The position numbers and the translations under genes are program-made. From assembly GCF_009746565.1 (NCBI RefSeq), contig NZ_WRPN01000002.1, positions 496,001-560,000 of the forward strand: a stretch of DNA of 64,000 bases, given 5' to 3'. Positions 18,078 to 26,390 of the stretch are shown here, piece after piece; the first letter of the stretch is position 1, and each line of letters starts with the position of its first letter. The notes under the pieces were generated by a model. The model was not told where the DNA came from. It saw only the letters and a program-made list of their open reading frames with translations, and did not search any database. The DNA comes from Mariniflexile maritimum. GTDB taxonomy: Bacteria > Bacteroidota > Bacteroidia > Flavobacteriales > Flavobacteriaceae.

Positions 18078-19253
18078 ATGGAAAAATTAGTAATAGCTTA
18101 TAGTGGCGGATTGGACACGTCTTATTGCGCAGTAAGTTTGTCAAAAAAGTATGAAGTGCACGCGGTAAGCGTCAATACCGGTGGTTTTACAAAGGCTGAA
18201 ATAGAACACATAGCATCGAACGCCTACAAAATGGGCGTTACCACCTACAACAATATTGATGCGGTAGCCACCTTTTACCAAAAAGTGGTGAAGTATTTAA
18301 TTTTCGGCAACGTCCTTAAAAACAATACCTATCCATTGTCTGTAAGTGCAGAGCGTATTATTCAGGCTATTGAAATTGTAGAATACGCCAAAAGCATCGA
18401 TGCAAAGTACATTGCTCATGGCAGTACAGGTGCGGGTAATGACCAAGTGCGTTTCGATATGATTTTCCAAACCTTGGCACCAGAAATCCAGATCATCACG
18501 CCTATTAGAGATGAAAAATTAACCAGACAAGAAGAAATCGATTATTTAAAAGCCAATGGCATCGACATGTCTTGGGAAAAAGCGAAATACTCCATAAACA
18601 AAGGGCTTTGGGGCACGAGTGTAGGTGGATCTGAAACCCTAACGTCCGATAAACCCTTACCGGATAGTGCCTATCCATCGCAGTTAAAACATACCGAGAG
18701 CGAAAAAGTTAAGTTAACGTTTGAAAAAGGTGAATTAGTTGCTGTAAACGGGATTGAAAACGACCCAGAAATTAACATTGAAACCTTAAATAATCTGGCA
18801 AAGGCATACGCTATTGGTCGTGATATTCATGTGGGAGATACCATTGTGGGCATTAAAGGACGTGTTGGTTTTGAAGCACCTGCGGCGTTAATTACCATCA
18901 AAGCACATCATTTATTGGAAAAACACACCATGACCAAATGGCAGTTGCAGCATAAAGAATATTTGGCAAGTTTCTATGGCATGCATTTGCACGAGGGTCA
19001 GTATTTAGATCCCGTAATGCGAAACATGGAAGCGTTTTTCCAAAGTAGTCAAGAAACCGTAAGCGGCGATGTATTCGTTACCTTAAAGCCTTACCATTTT
19101 AGTTTGGATGGCATAAGTTCCAAACACGATTTGATGAATGCGAAATTTGGAAGTTATGGTGAAGAAAACAAAGGTTGGACACCCGATGAAGCGAAAGGTT
19201 TTATTAAAATCTTCGGAAATCAAAACAAAATTTATCATCAAGTTAATCCTTAA
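18078..19253 (+). CDS. argG: Argininosuccinate synthase ArgG
   Basis: Joins citrulline and aspartate with ATP, the penultimate step of arginine synthesis. At 391 residues it is typical. The N-terminal ATP pyrophosphatase P-loop AYSGGLDTS is at residues 8-16. The citrulline/aspartate-binding part includes HGSTGAGNDQVRFD and NKGLWGTSVGGSETL. It lies third in the operon, followed by a palindromic repeat at 19270-19300 and argC. Confidence 0.96.
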   Translation: MEKLVIAYSGGLDTSYCAVSLSKKYEVHAVSVNTGGFTKAEIEHIASNAYKMGVTTYNNIDAVATFYQKVVKYLIFGNVLKNNTYPLSVSAERIIQAIEIVEYAKSIDAKYIAHGSTGAGNDQVRFDMIFQTLAPEIQIITPIRDEKLTRQEEIDYLKANGIDMSWEKAKYSINKGLWGTSVGGSETLTSDKPLPDSAYPSQLKHTESEKVKLTFEKGELVAVNGIENDPEINIETLNNLAKAYAIGRDIHVGDTIVGIKGRVGFEAPAALITIKAHHLLEKHTMTKWQLQHKEYLASFYGMHLHEGQYLDPVMRNMEAFFQSSQETVSGDVFVTLKPYHFSLDGISSKHDLMNAKFGSYGEENKGWTPDEAKGFIKIFGNQNKIYHQVNP

Positions 19254-19269
19254 TTTGAATTAAAACTCA

Positions 19270-19300
19270 GACCTCTCAGGTTTTTAAAACCTGAGAGGTC
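19270..19300. repeat. Palindromic repeat (argG-argC spacer)
   Basis: GACCTCTCAGGTTTT and AAAACCTGAGAGGTC form a perfect 15-bp inverted repeat with a one-base centre. It is the same architecture as the copy at 8580 but with compensating changes on both arms (CTGCAAGG against CTCTCAGG). It has no T-run on the plus strand, so read-through into argC is expected. Confidence 0.8.
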
Positions 19301-19320
19301 TTGAAAAGAAAAGATTGCAA

Positions 19321-20322
19321 ATGAAAAATATCAAAGTAGGTATTATTGGAGGCGCAGGTTACACAGCGGGCGAGTTAATTAGATTGTTAATCAACCACCC
19401 TAACGCAGAGCTTGATTTTGTGTACAGCACTTCCAATGCGGGAAATAGCATAAGCAACATCCACCAAGATTTAATGGGTGATTTAGATATGAAATTCACA
19501 GATACTGTAAACCCAAATGTAGATGTGTTGTTTTTATGTTTAGGGCATGGAAATTCAGTGAAGTTTTTATCGGCTAATGCGTTTTCAGCTACCACTAAAA
19601 TCATTGATTTAGGAAATGATTTCCGACTTGAAAAAGACAAAGTTTTTACTTCGACAGGCTCAGTACAGGCTAAAACTTTTGTTTACGGCTTGCCGGAATT
19701 GCAAAGAGACGCTATTAAAAACGCAGATTATATAGCAAATCCAGGCTGTTTTGCTACTGCTATTCAATTGGCTTTGTTGCCGTTGGCGGAAAAAGGTTTG
19801 TTGCATAACGATGTGCATATTAATGCGGTTACAGGTGCTACAGGTGCTGGAACTTCATTGTCTGAAACTTCGCATTTTCCTTGGAGAGATAATAACTTTT
19901 CATATTACAAACCGTTTACGCATCAGCATTTAGGGGAGATTAATCAGTCGGTTAAACAATTACAGAACGGTTTTACTTCTGAAATTTTATTCATGCCCAA
20001 CCGAGGTAATTTTTCAAGAGGCATTTTCGCAACGGTTTACACCAATTTTGAAGGTACTTTAGAAGAAGCAAAAGCCCTATTTGAGGCATTTTATAAAGAT
20101 GCCAAATTCACCTTTGTTTCAGATGAGGTGTTGCATTTGAAACAAGTAGTAAACACGAATAAGTGTTTAATACATTTACACAAGCACAACAATAAATTAT
20201 TAGTAACAAGTATTATTGATAATTTATTAAAAGGCGCTTCGGGACAAGCCATACAGAATATGAATTTGATGTTTGGTTTGGAAGAAACCACAGGATTGCA
20301 ATTAAAAGCGACTTGTTTTTAA
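19321..20322 (+). CDS. argC: N-acyl-gamma-glutamyl-phosphate reductase ArgC
   Basis: Reduces N-acylglutamyl phosphate to the semialdehyde using NADPH. The ATG at 19321 (333 residues) is preferred over an upstream TTG. The nucleotide-binding region is VGIIGGAGYTAGELIRLL and the catalytic Cys is C143 in NPGCFATAIQL. Residues about 110-116 (TSTGSVQ, bases 19648-19667) are encoded by a piece matching a dispersed repeat (ACTTCGACAGGCTCAGTACA). They lie between DFRLEKDKVF and KTFVYGLPEL, apparently an in-frame insertion in a surface loop. Confidence 0.95.
   Translation: MKNIKVGIIGGAGYTAGELIRLLINHPNAELDFVYSTSNAGNSISNIHQDLMGDLDMKFTDTVNPNVDVLFLCLGHGNSVKFLSANAFSATTKIIDLGNDFRLEKDKVFTSTGSVQAKTFVYGLPELQRDAIKNADYIANPGCFATAIQLALLPLAEKGLLHNDVHINAVTGATGAGTSLSETSHFPWRDNNFSYYKPFTHQHLGEINQSVKQLQNGFTSEILFMPNRGNFSRGIFATVYTNFEGTLEEAKALFEAFYKDAKFTFVSDEVLHLKQVVNTNKCLIHLHKHNNKLLVTSIIDNLLKGASGQAIQNMNLMFGLEETTGLQLKATCF
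19648..19667. repeat. Dispersed repeat fragment inside argC
   Basis: The 20 bases ACTTCGACAGGCTCAGTACA match one arm of the widespread Bacteroidota repeat whose other arm (TGAGCGCAGTCGAA) is seen at 48924 and 59121. Here it is in frame and adds about seven residues to ArgC. Confidence 0.6.
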
Positions 20323-20323
20323 A

Positions 20324-20434
20324 GCCCCACCTAACCTCCCCAAAGGGGAGGAATAGATTGCGGTTAAAAAAGATGAAGATTAATAATGATTAAAAACGCT
20401 CCAGTTCCCCTCCTTTGGAGGGGTTAGGGGAGGA
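20324..20434. repeat. MITE-like G/C-rich inverted repeat upstream of proC
   Basis: Two G/C-rich palindromic arms (20324-20352 with CCTCCCCAAAGGGGAGG, and 20404-20434 with CCCCTCCTTTGGAGGGG followed by TTAGGGGAGG) lie in opposite orientation around about 50 AT-rich bases. The whole is about 110 bases, like a small inverted-repeat element. The right arm ends 12 bases before the proC start. Confidence 0.7.
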
Positions 20435-20446
20435 AAAAAAGTTAAT

Positions 20447-21241
20447 ATGAAAATAGCCATTATAGGAACTGGAAATTTAGGAAGTTCTATTGCAAAAGGA
20501 CTTATCAATAATAAGTCGTTTACATCCTTGTATTTAGCCGATAAAAACACGGCGAATGTTGATGTTTATAAAAATGAGGCCAATGTAACGATTACCAATG
20601 ATAATGCTTTGGCGGTGGCTAAAAGCGATATGGTTATTTTTGCACTGCAACCAAAACATATCAATGCGGTTTTAGAGAGTGTATCGGCTATTATTACCGA
20701 CAAGCATATTATTATTTCGGTGGCTGCTGGTGTTGAAATTCCTAGAATTGAAGGTATTATTGGAAAAGATAAAAATATTATTCGTGTCATGCCAAACACA
20801 GCGATTTCTATTGGAAAATCCATGACCTGTATAGCGGCTAATAATAAAGCACAAGACAAGGTTGGTTTGGCGCAAGAAGTGTTTAACCAATTAGGGACTA
20901 CCTTGGTAATTCCTGAAGATTTAATTCAAGCAGCAACAGTAATTTGTGCCAGTGGTATTGCATTCTGGATGCGACTTGTGCGTGCGACTACACAAGGAGC
21001 TATTCAGTTAGGTTTTGAAGCCCACGAAGCACATCAATTGGCTACACAAACGTGTTATGGTGCTGCGAGTTTATTGTTGGAATCTGGAAGACACCCAGAA
21101 CAGGAAATAGACCGCGTAACAACACCTAGTGGTTGTACCATTGAAGGGTTAAATGCTATGGAACATCAAGGTTTAAGCTCTGCTTTGATACAAGGTATTG
21201 TGGCTTCTTTCGAGAAAATTAATCAAATTAAAAAGAATTAA
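20447..21241 (+). CDS. proC: Pyrroline-5-carboxylate reductase ProC
   Basis: Reduces 1-pyrroline-5-carboxylate to proline, the last step of proline synthesis. At 264 residues it is normal. The N-terminal NAD(P)-binding site is IAIIGTGNLGSSIAKGL and the family motif near the C-terminus is TPSGCTIEGLNAMEHQGLSSALI. It lies inside the arginine operon, its stop overlapping the sequence just before argD (one base between them). Its position shows arginine and proline genes are co-transcribed. Confidence 0.95.
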   Translation: MKIAIIGTGNLGSSIAKGLINNKSFTSLYLADKNTANVDVYKNEANVTITNDNALAVAKSDMVIFALQPKHINAVLESVSAIITDKHIIISVAAGVEIPRIEGIIGKDKNIIRVMPNTAISIGKSMTCIAANNKAQDKVGLAQEVFNQLGTTLVIPEDLIQAATVICASGIAFWMRLVRATTQGAIQLGFEAHEAHQLATQTCYGAASLLLESGRHPEQEIDRVTTPSGCTIEGLNAMEHQGLSSALIQGIVASFEKINQIKKN

Positions 21242-21242
21242 A

Positions 21243-22370
21243 ATGCCATTATTTGACGTTTATCCATTATACAATGTAACACCGGTTTCGGGTAAAGACA
21301 TGCATGTTTACGACGAAAATTGTGTTGAATATTTAGACCTTTACGGAGGTCATGCCGTAATATCCATTGGACATTCACACCCAAAATATGTGGAGGCTGT
21401 TACAAACCAAGTTAAGACTTTAGGGTTTTATTCCAACGCGATTCAAAATCCGCTACAAGTTGAACTTGCCGATAAAATTGAAGCCCTTTCTGGTTGTAAA
21501 GGCTATGAGTTGTTTTTGTGTAATTCTGGCGCAGAAGCGAATGAGAATGCTTTAAAATTAGCATCGTTTAAAACAGGAAAATCGCGTGTAGTTGCCTTTA
21601 ACAATGGGTTTCATGGGCGTACATCGGCGGCGGTAGCGGCCACCGATAATAAAAGCATTGTCGCACCAATTAATGCACAGCAACAGGTTACTTTTTTAGC
21701 GCTGAACGATATTGAAGGCGTTAAAATAGAATTGGAAAAAGGTGATGTTTGTGCGGTGATTGTAGAATTTATTCAGGGCGTTGGTGGTTTGGATCAAGGA
21801 ACATCCGAATTTTTCGAGCAAGTGGATGCACTTTGTAAAGCAAACAATACCTATTTTATTGCCGATGAAGTGCAATCGGGTTACGGACGTTCGGGTAAAT
21901 TCTTCGCGTTTCAATATTACAACGTAAAGCCAGAAGTGATTTCAATAGCCAAAGGCATGGGGAATGGGTTCCCAATTGGCGGTATTTTAATCCATCCCAG
22001 TATTGAAGCAAAACATGGCATGTTAGGTACCACGTTTGGTGGTAATCATTTGGCCTGTGCTGCTGGTTTAGCGGTTTTAAACACGATTGAGGAAGAAAAT
22101 TTAATGGCTAATGTGAATGAAATTTCAGATTATTTTATTTCTGTAGCCAAAACCATTCCGCAGATAAAAAATATCAAAGGAAAAGGCTTGATGATTGGTT
22201 TGGAATTCGACTTTGAAGTTGGCGAATTAAGAAAAAAGCTTATTTACGAACATCGTATATTTACAGGTGGTGCTTCAAACAAAAAACTGATTAGAATTTT
22301 GCCACCATTAACTATTAGAAAAGAACATGTAGATCAATTTTTTGAAGCTTTAAAAACAGCTTTAAAATAG
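21243..22370 (+). CDS. argD: N-acylornithine aminotransferase ArgD
   Basis: Pyridoxal-phosphate aminotransferase that converts N-acylglutamate semialdehyde to N-acylornithine with glutamate. The ATG at 21243 gives 375 residues starting MPLFDVYPLYNVTPV; an upstream GTG frame extension would overlap proC and is rejected. The PLP lysine is K237 (SIAKGMGNGFPIGG). Other family motifs are SGAEANENALKLA and IADEVQSGYGRSGKFFA. Given the succinyl-type transcarbamylase downstream, the natural substrate may be the N-succinyl compound. Confidence 0.95.
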   Translation: MPLFDVYPLYNVTPVSGKDMHVYDENCVEYLDLYGGHAVISIGHSHPKYVEAVTNQVKTLGFYSNAIQNPLQVELADKIEALSGCKGYELFLCNSGAEANENALKLASFKTGKSRVVAFNNGFHGRTSAAVAATDNKSIVAPINAQQQVTFLALNDIEGVKIELEKGDVCAVIVEFIQGVGGLDQGTSEFFEQVDALCKANNTYFIADEVQSGYGRSGKFFAFQYYNVKPEVISIAKGMGNGFPIGGILIHPSIEAKHGMLGTTFGGNHLACAAGLAVLNTIEEENLMANVNEISDYFISVAKTIPQIKNIKGKGLMIGLEFDFEVGELRKKLIYEHRIFTGGASNKKLIRILPPLTIRKEHVDQFFEALKTALK

Positions 22371-22449
22371 CATGTAGAGTAAAAACTCTGAAACTTAAAG
22401 TTCAGAAAATCTGAAAACACTTTAAAGTTCAGAAACAAAAAACAAAAAA

Positions 22450-23646
22450 ATGAATACTTTATTAAACATTGAAACAAGAAACGCCGTATTGCTTAAAATG
22501 GCAGCACTTTTGGAACAAGAAAGAGCTGCTATTATTAAGATAAATAAAGCAGATTTAGATGCTTATGATGGCGACGATATTTCTATGTACGACCGTTTAA
22601 AAGTTGATGATTCCAAAGTGGATGAGATGATTAAAGCTGCAACACATTTGGCGTCGCAAGACGACCCTGTTGGTGTAGAACGGTTTAGTTTTAAACACGA
22701 TAACGGGATGCAGGTCTATAATAAAACGGCATCATTTGGAACGATTTTGATTATTTACGAATCGCGTCCCGATGTTACCGTAGAGGCTGCAGGAATTGCT
22801 TTTAAATCGGGAAATAAAATTTTATTAAAAGGTGGTAAAGAATCTTTAAAATCAAACTTAAAGATTGTTGAATTGTGGCATCAAGCATTAAAAAGTCAAG
22901 GTGCTTCAACCGATTGGGTTGAATATTTACAATTCAACAGAACCGAAACCCAGGCTTTTTTAGAAAAACCAACACAGAAACTCGATTTAATCGTGCCTCG
23001 TGGTGGCGAACGTTTAATTGCCTTCGTAAAAGAACACGCATCATGTCCGGTAATCATCAGTGGACGTGGTAATAATTTTGTGTATGTTCATAAGGAAGCC
23101 GATTTAGACCTTGCTTTAAAAGTCATCATCAATGCAAAAACAGCTAAAATTTCAGCATGTAACGCATTGGATAAAGTACTGATTGATAAAAAGCTTTCTA
23201 ATAAAGAAGCATTTATTAAAAACTTGATTTCAAAATTAAAGGAATTCAACGTACAGATTTTAGGTGATGAAGCCATTTCAAAATTTGAAGGTGTTAAAGC
23301 CATTGAATCGGATGCTATTTGGTATCAAGAATTTTTGGATTATAAAATTGCGATGGCTGAAATAGATTCAAATGAAGATGCTATCGCCATGATCAATAAA
23401 TATTCTGGAGGTCATTCATCATCAATCATCACAAAAAATGATGCGGTTGCTAAAGTGTTTATGGAAAACGTAGATACAGCCGCAGTTTATCACAACGCTT
23501 CTACGCGTTTTACCGATGGTAGCCAAATGGGGTTAGGGGGCGAATTGGCCATTAGCACCGATAAATTACATCAACGCGGGCCTATTGGTTTGCAGCATTT
23601 AGTAACTAATAAATGGTATGTTCACGGCAATGGACAAATTAGATAA
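22450..23646 (+). CDS. proA: Gamma-glutamyl phosphate reductase ProA
   Basis: NADPH-dependent reductase of glutamyl 5-phosphate, second step of proline synthesis. The 398 residues are usual. The catalytic Cys is C237 (KISACNALDK), with family motifs VIYESRPDVTVEAAG and LKGGKES. The ending RFTDGSQMGLGGELAISTDKLHQRGPIGL is split over two conserved blocks. The 79-base spacer before it carries two near copies of a short word (TTAAAGTTCAGAAA), one of several locally duplicated spacers in this operon. Confidence 0.95.
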   Translation: MNTLLNIETRNAVLLKMAALLEQERAAIIKINKADLDAYDGDDISMYDRLKVDDSKVDEMIKAATHLASQDDPVGVERFSFKHDNGMQVYNKTASFGTILIIYESRPDVTVEAAGIAFKSGNKILLKGGKESLKSNLKIVELWHQALKSQGASTDWVEYLQFNRTETQAFLEKPTQKLDLIVPRGGERLIAFVKEHASCPVIISGRGNNFVYVHKEADLDLALKVIINAKTAKISACNALDKVLIDKKLSNKEAFIKNLISKLKEFNVQILGDEAISKFEGVKAIESDAIWYQEFLDYKIAMAEIDSNEDAIAMINKYSGGHSSSIITKNDAVAKVFMENVDTAAVYHNASTRFTDGSQMGLGGELAISTDKLHQRGPIGLQHLVTNKWYVHGNGQIR

Positions 23647-23711
23647 GTCCATAATGGGCATTTAAAAATAAGCGAACGCCTGTACACATTAAAGAGCGAA
23701 GTTTTAAATAG

Positions 23712-24473
23712 ATGAAGAAAAAACGCATATTACTTAAAGTTGGTTCTAACACACTTACCAAAGAAACCGATAATATTTCTTGGGGTAAAATTGAAGATTT
23801 GGCAAATCAAATGGCAAAACTTCAAGATACTTGCGAGTTTATTATTGTAAGTTCCGGGGCTATTGCGGCGGCAAAACAGTTTGTAAAACTGGAAAGTAAG
23901 GGTAAGGATATTACCGTTAAACAAGCTTTGGCTTCCATCGGGCAACCGCATTTAATCCGCATTTACCAAGATATTTTTAGGGAATGTGGTTTGGCAACCT
24001 CCCAGTGTTTACTATCGTATTCCGATTTTGAAAAAGAACAAAGCAGAACAAACATTGTAAACACCATAAACGTTTTGGTTGAAAACAATTTCATTCCAAT
24101 TATCAATGAAAATGATACGGTTGCAACCGATGAAATAAAATTTGGTGATAATGATAAATTAGGAGCCTTAACAGCGTCTCTTTTGAAAGCCGATCTTTTC
24201 ATTATTGCAACAAACACAAATGGTATTTACACCAAAGAATCCATGGAAAACGGTACGCCAAAAACCATTGAACTGGTGGAGGATTTTGAAGAATTGGCAA
24301 AACAAGTGGTCAATTCAAAATCAACACATGGCAGCGGAGGGATGCAATCGAAAATTGAAGCGGCTGCAGTTACAAAAAAAGCAAATATTGAAACGTGGAT
24401 TGTAAACGGACTGGAAGATAATTTCATTTTGAATGCCTTCGATAATAAAATTCCGTTTACCAAAATAAAATAA
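23712..24473 (+). CDS. proB: Glutamate 5-kinase ProB (kinase domain only)
   Basis: Phosphorylates glutamate for proline synthesis. It is an amino-acid kinase fold protein of 253 residues (KRILLKVGSNTLTKE start, IIVSSGAIAAAKQ, FGDNDKLGALTASLLKADLFI, HGSGGMQSKIEAA). It lacks the C-terminal PUA domain of the about 370-residue E. coli enzyme, a short form known from many Bacteroidota. It follows proA directly and precedes argF', separated by a degenerate palindromic repeat. Confidence 0.94.
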   Translation: MKKKRILLKVGSNTLTKETDNISWGKIEDLANQMAKLQDTCEFIIVSSGAIAAAKQFVKLESKGKDITVKQALASIGQPHLIRIYQDIFRECGLATSQCLLSYSDFEKEQSRTNIVNTINVLVENNFIPIINENDTVATDEIKFGDNDKLGALTASLLKADLFIIATNTNGIYTKESMENGTPKTIELVEDFEELAKQVVNSKSTHGSGGMQSKIEAAAVTKKANIETWIVNGLEDNFILNAFDNKIPFTKIK

Positions 24474-24478
24474 GTTAT

Positions 24479-24507
24479 CCTGCAAGGTTTCAAAAACCTT
24501 GTTAGTT
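24479..24507. repeat. Degenerate palindromic repeat (proB-argF' spacer)
   Basis: CAAGGTTT (24483-24490) pairs with AAACCTTG (24494-24501), flanked by CCTG and TTAG. It is a decayed copy of the CCTGCAAGG palindrome family. Confidence 0.65.
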
Positions 24508-24527
24508 TTAAGAATAATATTAAAAAT

Positions 24528-25469
24528 ATGAAACATTACACCTCCATAAAAGATATTGATGATATCAAAACTTGGATTCAGGAAGCTAAAGCATTAAAGA
24601 GCAATCCGCTTAACTATAAAGACTTAGGAAAAAACAAAACCTTAGGGTTGTTGTTCTTTAACTCCAGTTTGCGCACGCGTTTAAGCACTCAAAAAGCTGC
24701 TTTAAATTTAGGAATGGACCCCATTGTAATGAATGTGTCTGGCGATGCATGGGGCATTGAATTTGGCGATGGCACCATTATGAACGGCAACACAGCCGAA
24801 CATATCAAGGAAGCCGCTGCGGTAGTGTCCCAATATTGCGACATCATTGCGGTAAGGGCATTTCCAACCTTAACGGATAAGGAAAAAGACGAAAGCGAGT
24901 ATGTGTTGAAGTCGTTCGTAAAATACGCATCAGTGCCCATTGTAAACATGGAAAGTGCTACAGGCCATCCGCTACAAGCGTTAACCGATGCGATTACCAT
25001 TTCAGAAAACACCAAAAAAGAAAGGCCAAAAGTAGTTTTAAGTTGGGCACCACATATTAAAGCCTTACCACATGCGGTGGCTAACAGTTTTGTACAAGCT
25101 ATGCAAAAAATGGATGTGGAATTTGTAGTAACACATCCTGAAGGTTATGAGTTGAGCCCAAAAATTATGGGTAATACCAAGGTAAATTACAACCAAACCG
25201 AAGCTTTAAGAGATGCCGATTTTGTTTATGTGAAAAACTGGAGTAATTATAACGATTACGGAAAAGTAACCAATACCGACCCCAATTGGATGATTACAAA
25301 AGAGAAAATAGGCGATGCTAAATTTATGCACTGTTTACCGGTAAGACGAAATTTAATTGTGGAAGATGCGGTATTGGATAGTGATAGCTCTATCGTTATT
25401 CAGCAAGCAAACAATAGAACCTATGCAGCCCAATTGGTGTTGAAAAAATTATTGGAAGATTTAAAATAA
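24528..25469 (+). CDS. argF': N-acylornithine (probably N-succinylornithine) transcarbamylase ArgF'
   Basis: Transfers carbamoyl phosphate to an N-acylated ornithine. At 313 residues it resembles the Bacteroides SOTCase/Xanthomonas AOTCase branch rather than ordinary OTC. The carbamoyl-phosphate site is FFNSSLRTRLSTQ (residues 43-55), with ESATGHPLQ and HCLPVRRN further on. At the specificity position, where AOTCase has Glu and B. fragilis SOTCase has Pro90, this protein has A90 (NGNTAEH). The absence of Glu favours N-succinylornithine; this is from memory of the family and untested. argE downstream would then remove the acyl group from acylcitrulline. Confidence 0.9.
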   Translation: MKHYTSIKDIDDIKTWIQEAKALKSNPLNYKDLGKNKTLGLLFFNSSLRTRLSTQKAALNLGMDPIVMNVSGDAWGIEFGDGTIMNGNTAEHIKEAAAVVSQYCDIIAVRAFPTLTDKEKDESEYVLKSFVKYASVPIVNMESATGHPLQALTDAITISENTKKERPKVVLSWAPHIKALPHAVANSFVQAMQKMDVEFVVTHPEGYELSPKIMGNTKVNYNQTEALRDADFVYVKNWSNYNDYGKVTNTDPNWMITKEKIGDAKFMHCLPVRRNLIVEDAVLDSDSSIVIQQANNRTYAAQLVLKKLLEDLK

Positions 25470-25474
25470 TTAAG

Positions 25475-25502
25475 AGGTCATTGCGAGGAACGAAGCAATC
25501 TT
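25475..25502. repeat. GTCATTGCGAGGAACGAAGC-type dispersed repeat
   Basis: The sequence GTCATTGCGAGGAACGAAGC followed by AATCTT is a repeat word found intergenically in many bacterial genomes. Only one copy is seen here, just after the argF' stop. Confidence 0.6.
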
Positions 25503-25580
25503 TTAATTCAAAAAGTTGATTGATTTATTGTGAAAATCACATCGTATTGATAAATATAAAAACATAACAAAAAACAAGTT

Positions 25581-25611
25581 CCCTTTCCTTCGGAAAGGGC
25601 GGAGGGAAAGG
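25581..25611. repeat. G/C-rich palindrome abutting the argB start
   Basis: CCCTTTCC TTCG GGAAAGGG (25581-25599) is a strong hairpin core followed by CGGAGGGAAAGG, and the argB ATG comes two bases later. It belongs to the same G/C-rich family as the arms near proC and the sulfite reductase. The GGAGGGAAAGG tail could act as a ribosome-binding sequence. Confidence 0.65.
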
Positions 25612-25612
25612 A

Positions 25613-26389
25613 ATGGAAAAACTATCCATAGTAAAAATAGGAGGGAATATCATTGAAGACGATGCATCTTTAAGCGCGTTTTTAAAATTGTTCGCCAATT
25701 TAAAAGGAAAGAAAATTTTGGTGCATGGTGGCGGTAAACGCGCTACGGCAATTGCTTCAAAATTGGGCATAGAATCTAAAATGGTACATGGCAGACGCAT
25801 TACCGATGCCGAAACTTTAGAGGTCATCACCATGGTGTATGGCGGTCTGGTAAACAAAAATATCGTCGCACAGTTACAAGCTTTAAACATTGATGCCATA
25901 GGGTTAACAGGTGCCGATATCAATAGTATTTCATCAGAAAAAAGACCCGTAAAAGAGGTTGATTTTGGTTTTGTTGGTGATGTTAAAAATGTGGCGCACC
26001 ATTCTATCGACAAATTAATCCAAGCAGATTTTACGCCCGTGTTTTGCGCCATTACCCACGATGGCAAGGGCCAATTGCTAAACACCAATGCCGATACCAT
26101 CACGTCGCAATTAGCCGTTGGTATGAGTAATTTATACGAAACATCCATTTATTATTGTTTTGAACTGAATGGCGTTTTAAAAGACATCAACGATAAAAAT
26201 TCGGTAATAAAACACATCGATTCCAAGTTGTATTCTGAATTATTAAAACAGAATATCATTGCAGATGGCATGCTTCCTAAGTTGGAAAACTGTTTCGATG
26301 CGCTAAATCAGGGCGTAAATACCATCAATATGGGAAACACGAACATGTTAACCCAAGAGAACGATCATTTTACACGGATAACCTTATAA
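25613..26389 (+). CDS. argB: N-acylglutamate kinase ArgB
   Basis: Phosphorylates N-acylglutamate with ATP. The 258 residues are normal for the amino-acid kinase fold. Motifs are SIVKIGGNIIEDD at the N-terminus, VHGGGKRATAIASKLG, the acyl-substrate region KMVHGRRITDAETLEVI, and NTNADTITSQLAVGM. There is one base between it and argE (25613-26389, 26391). Translation starts directly behind a G/C-rich repeat hairpin, which may affect its initiation. Confidence 0.95.
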   Translation: MEKLSIVKIGGNIIEDDASLSAFLKLFANLKGKKILVHGGGKRATAIASKLGIESKMVHGRRITDAETLEVITMVYGGLVNKNIVAQLQALNIDAIGLTGADINSISSEKRPVKEVDFGFVGDVKNVAHHSIDKLIQADFTPVFCAITHDGKGQLLNTNADTITSQLAVGMSNLYETSIYYCFELNGVLKDINDKNSVIKHIDSKLYSELLKQNIIADGMLPKLENCFDALNQGVNTINMGNTNMLTQENDHFTRITL

Positions 26390-26390
26390 T

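Noticed and set aside
21198-21242. Longer argD start overlapping proC
   Set aside because: It would begin inside proC with a GTG and add a sequence unlike aminotransferases; the ATG at 21243 fits.
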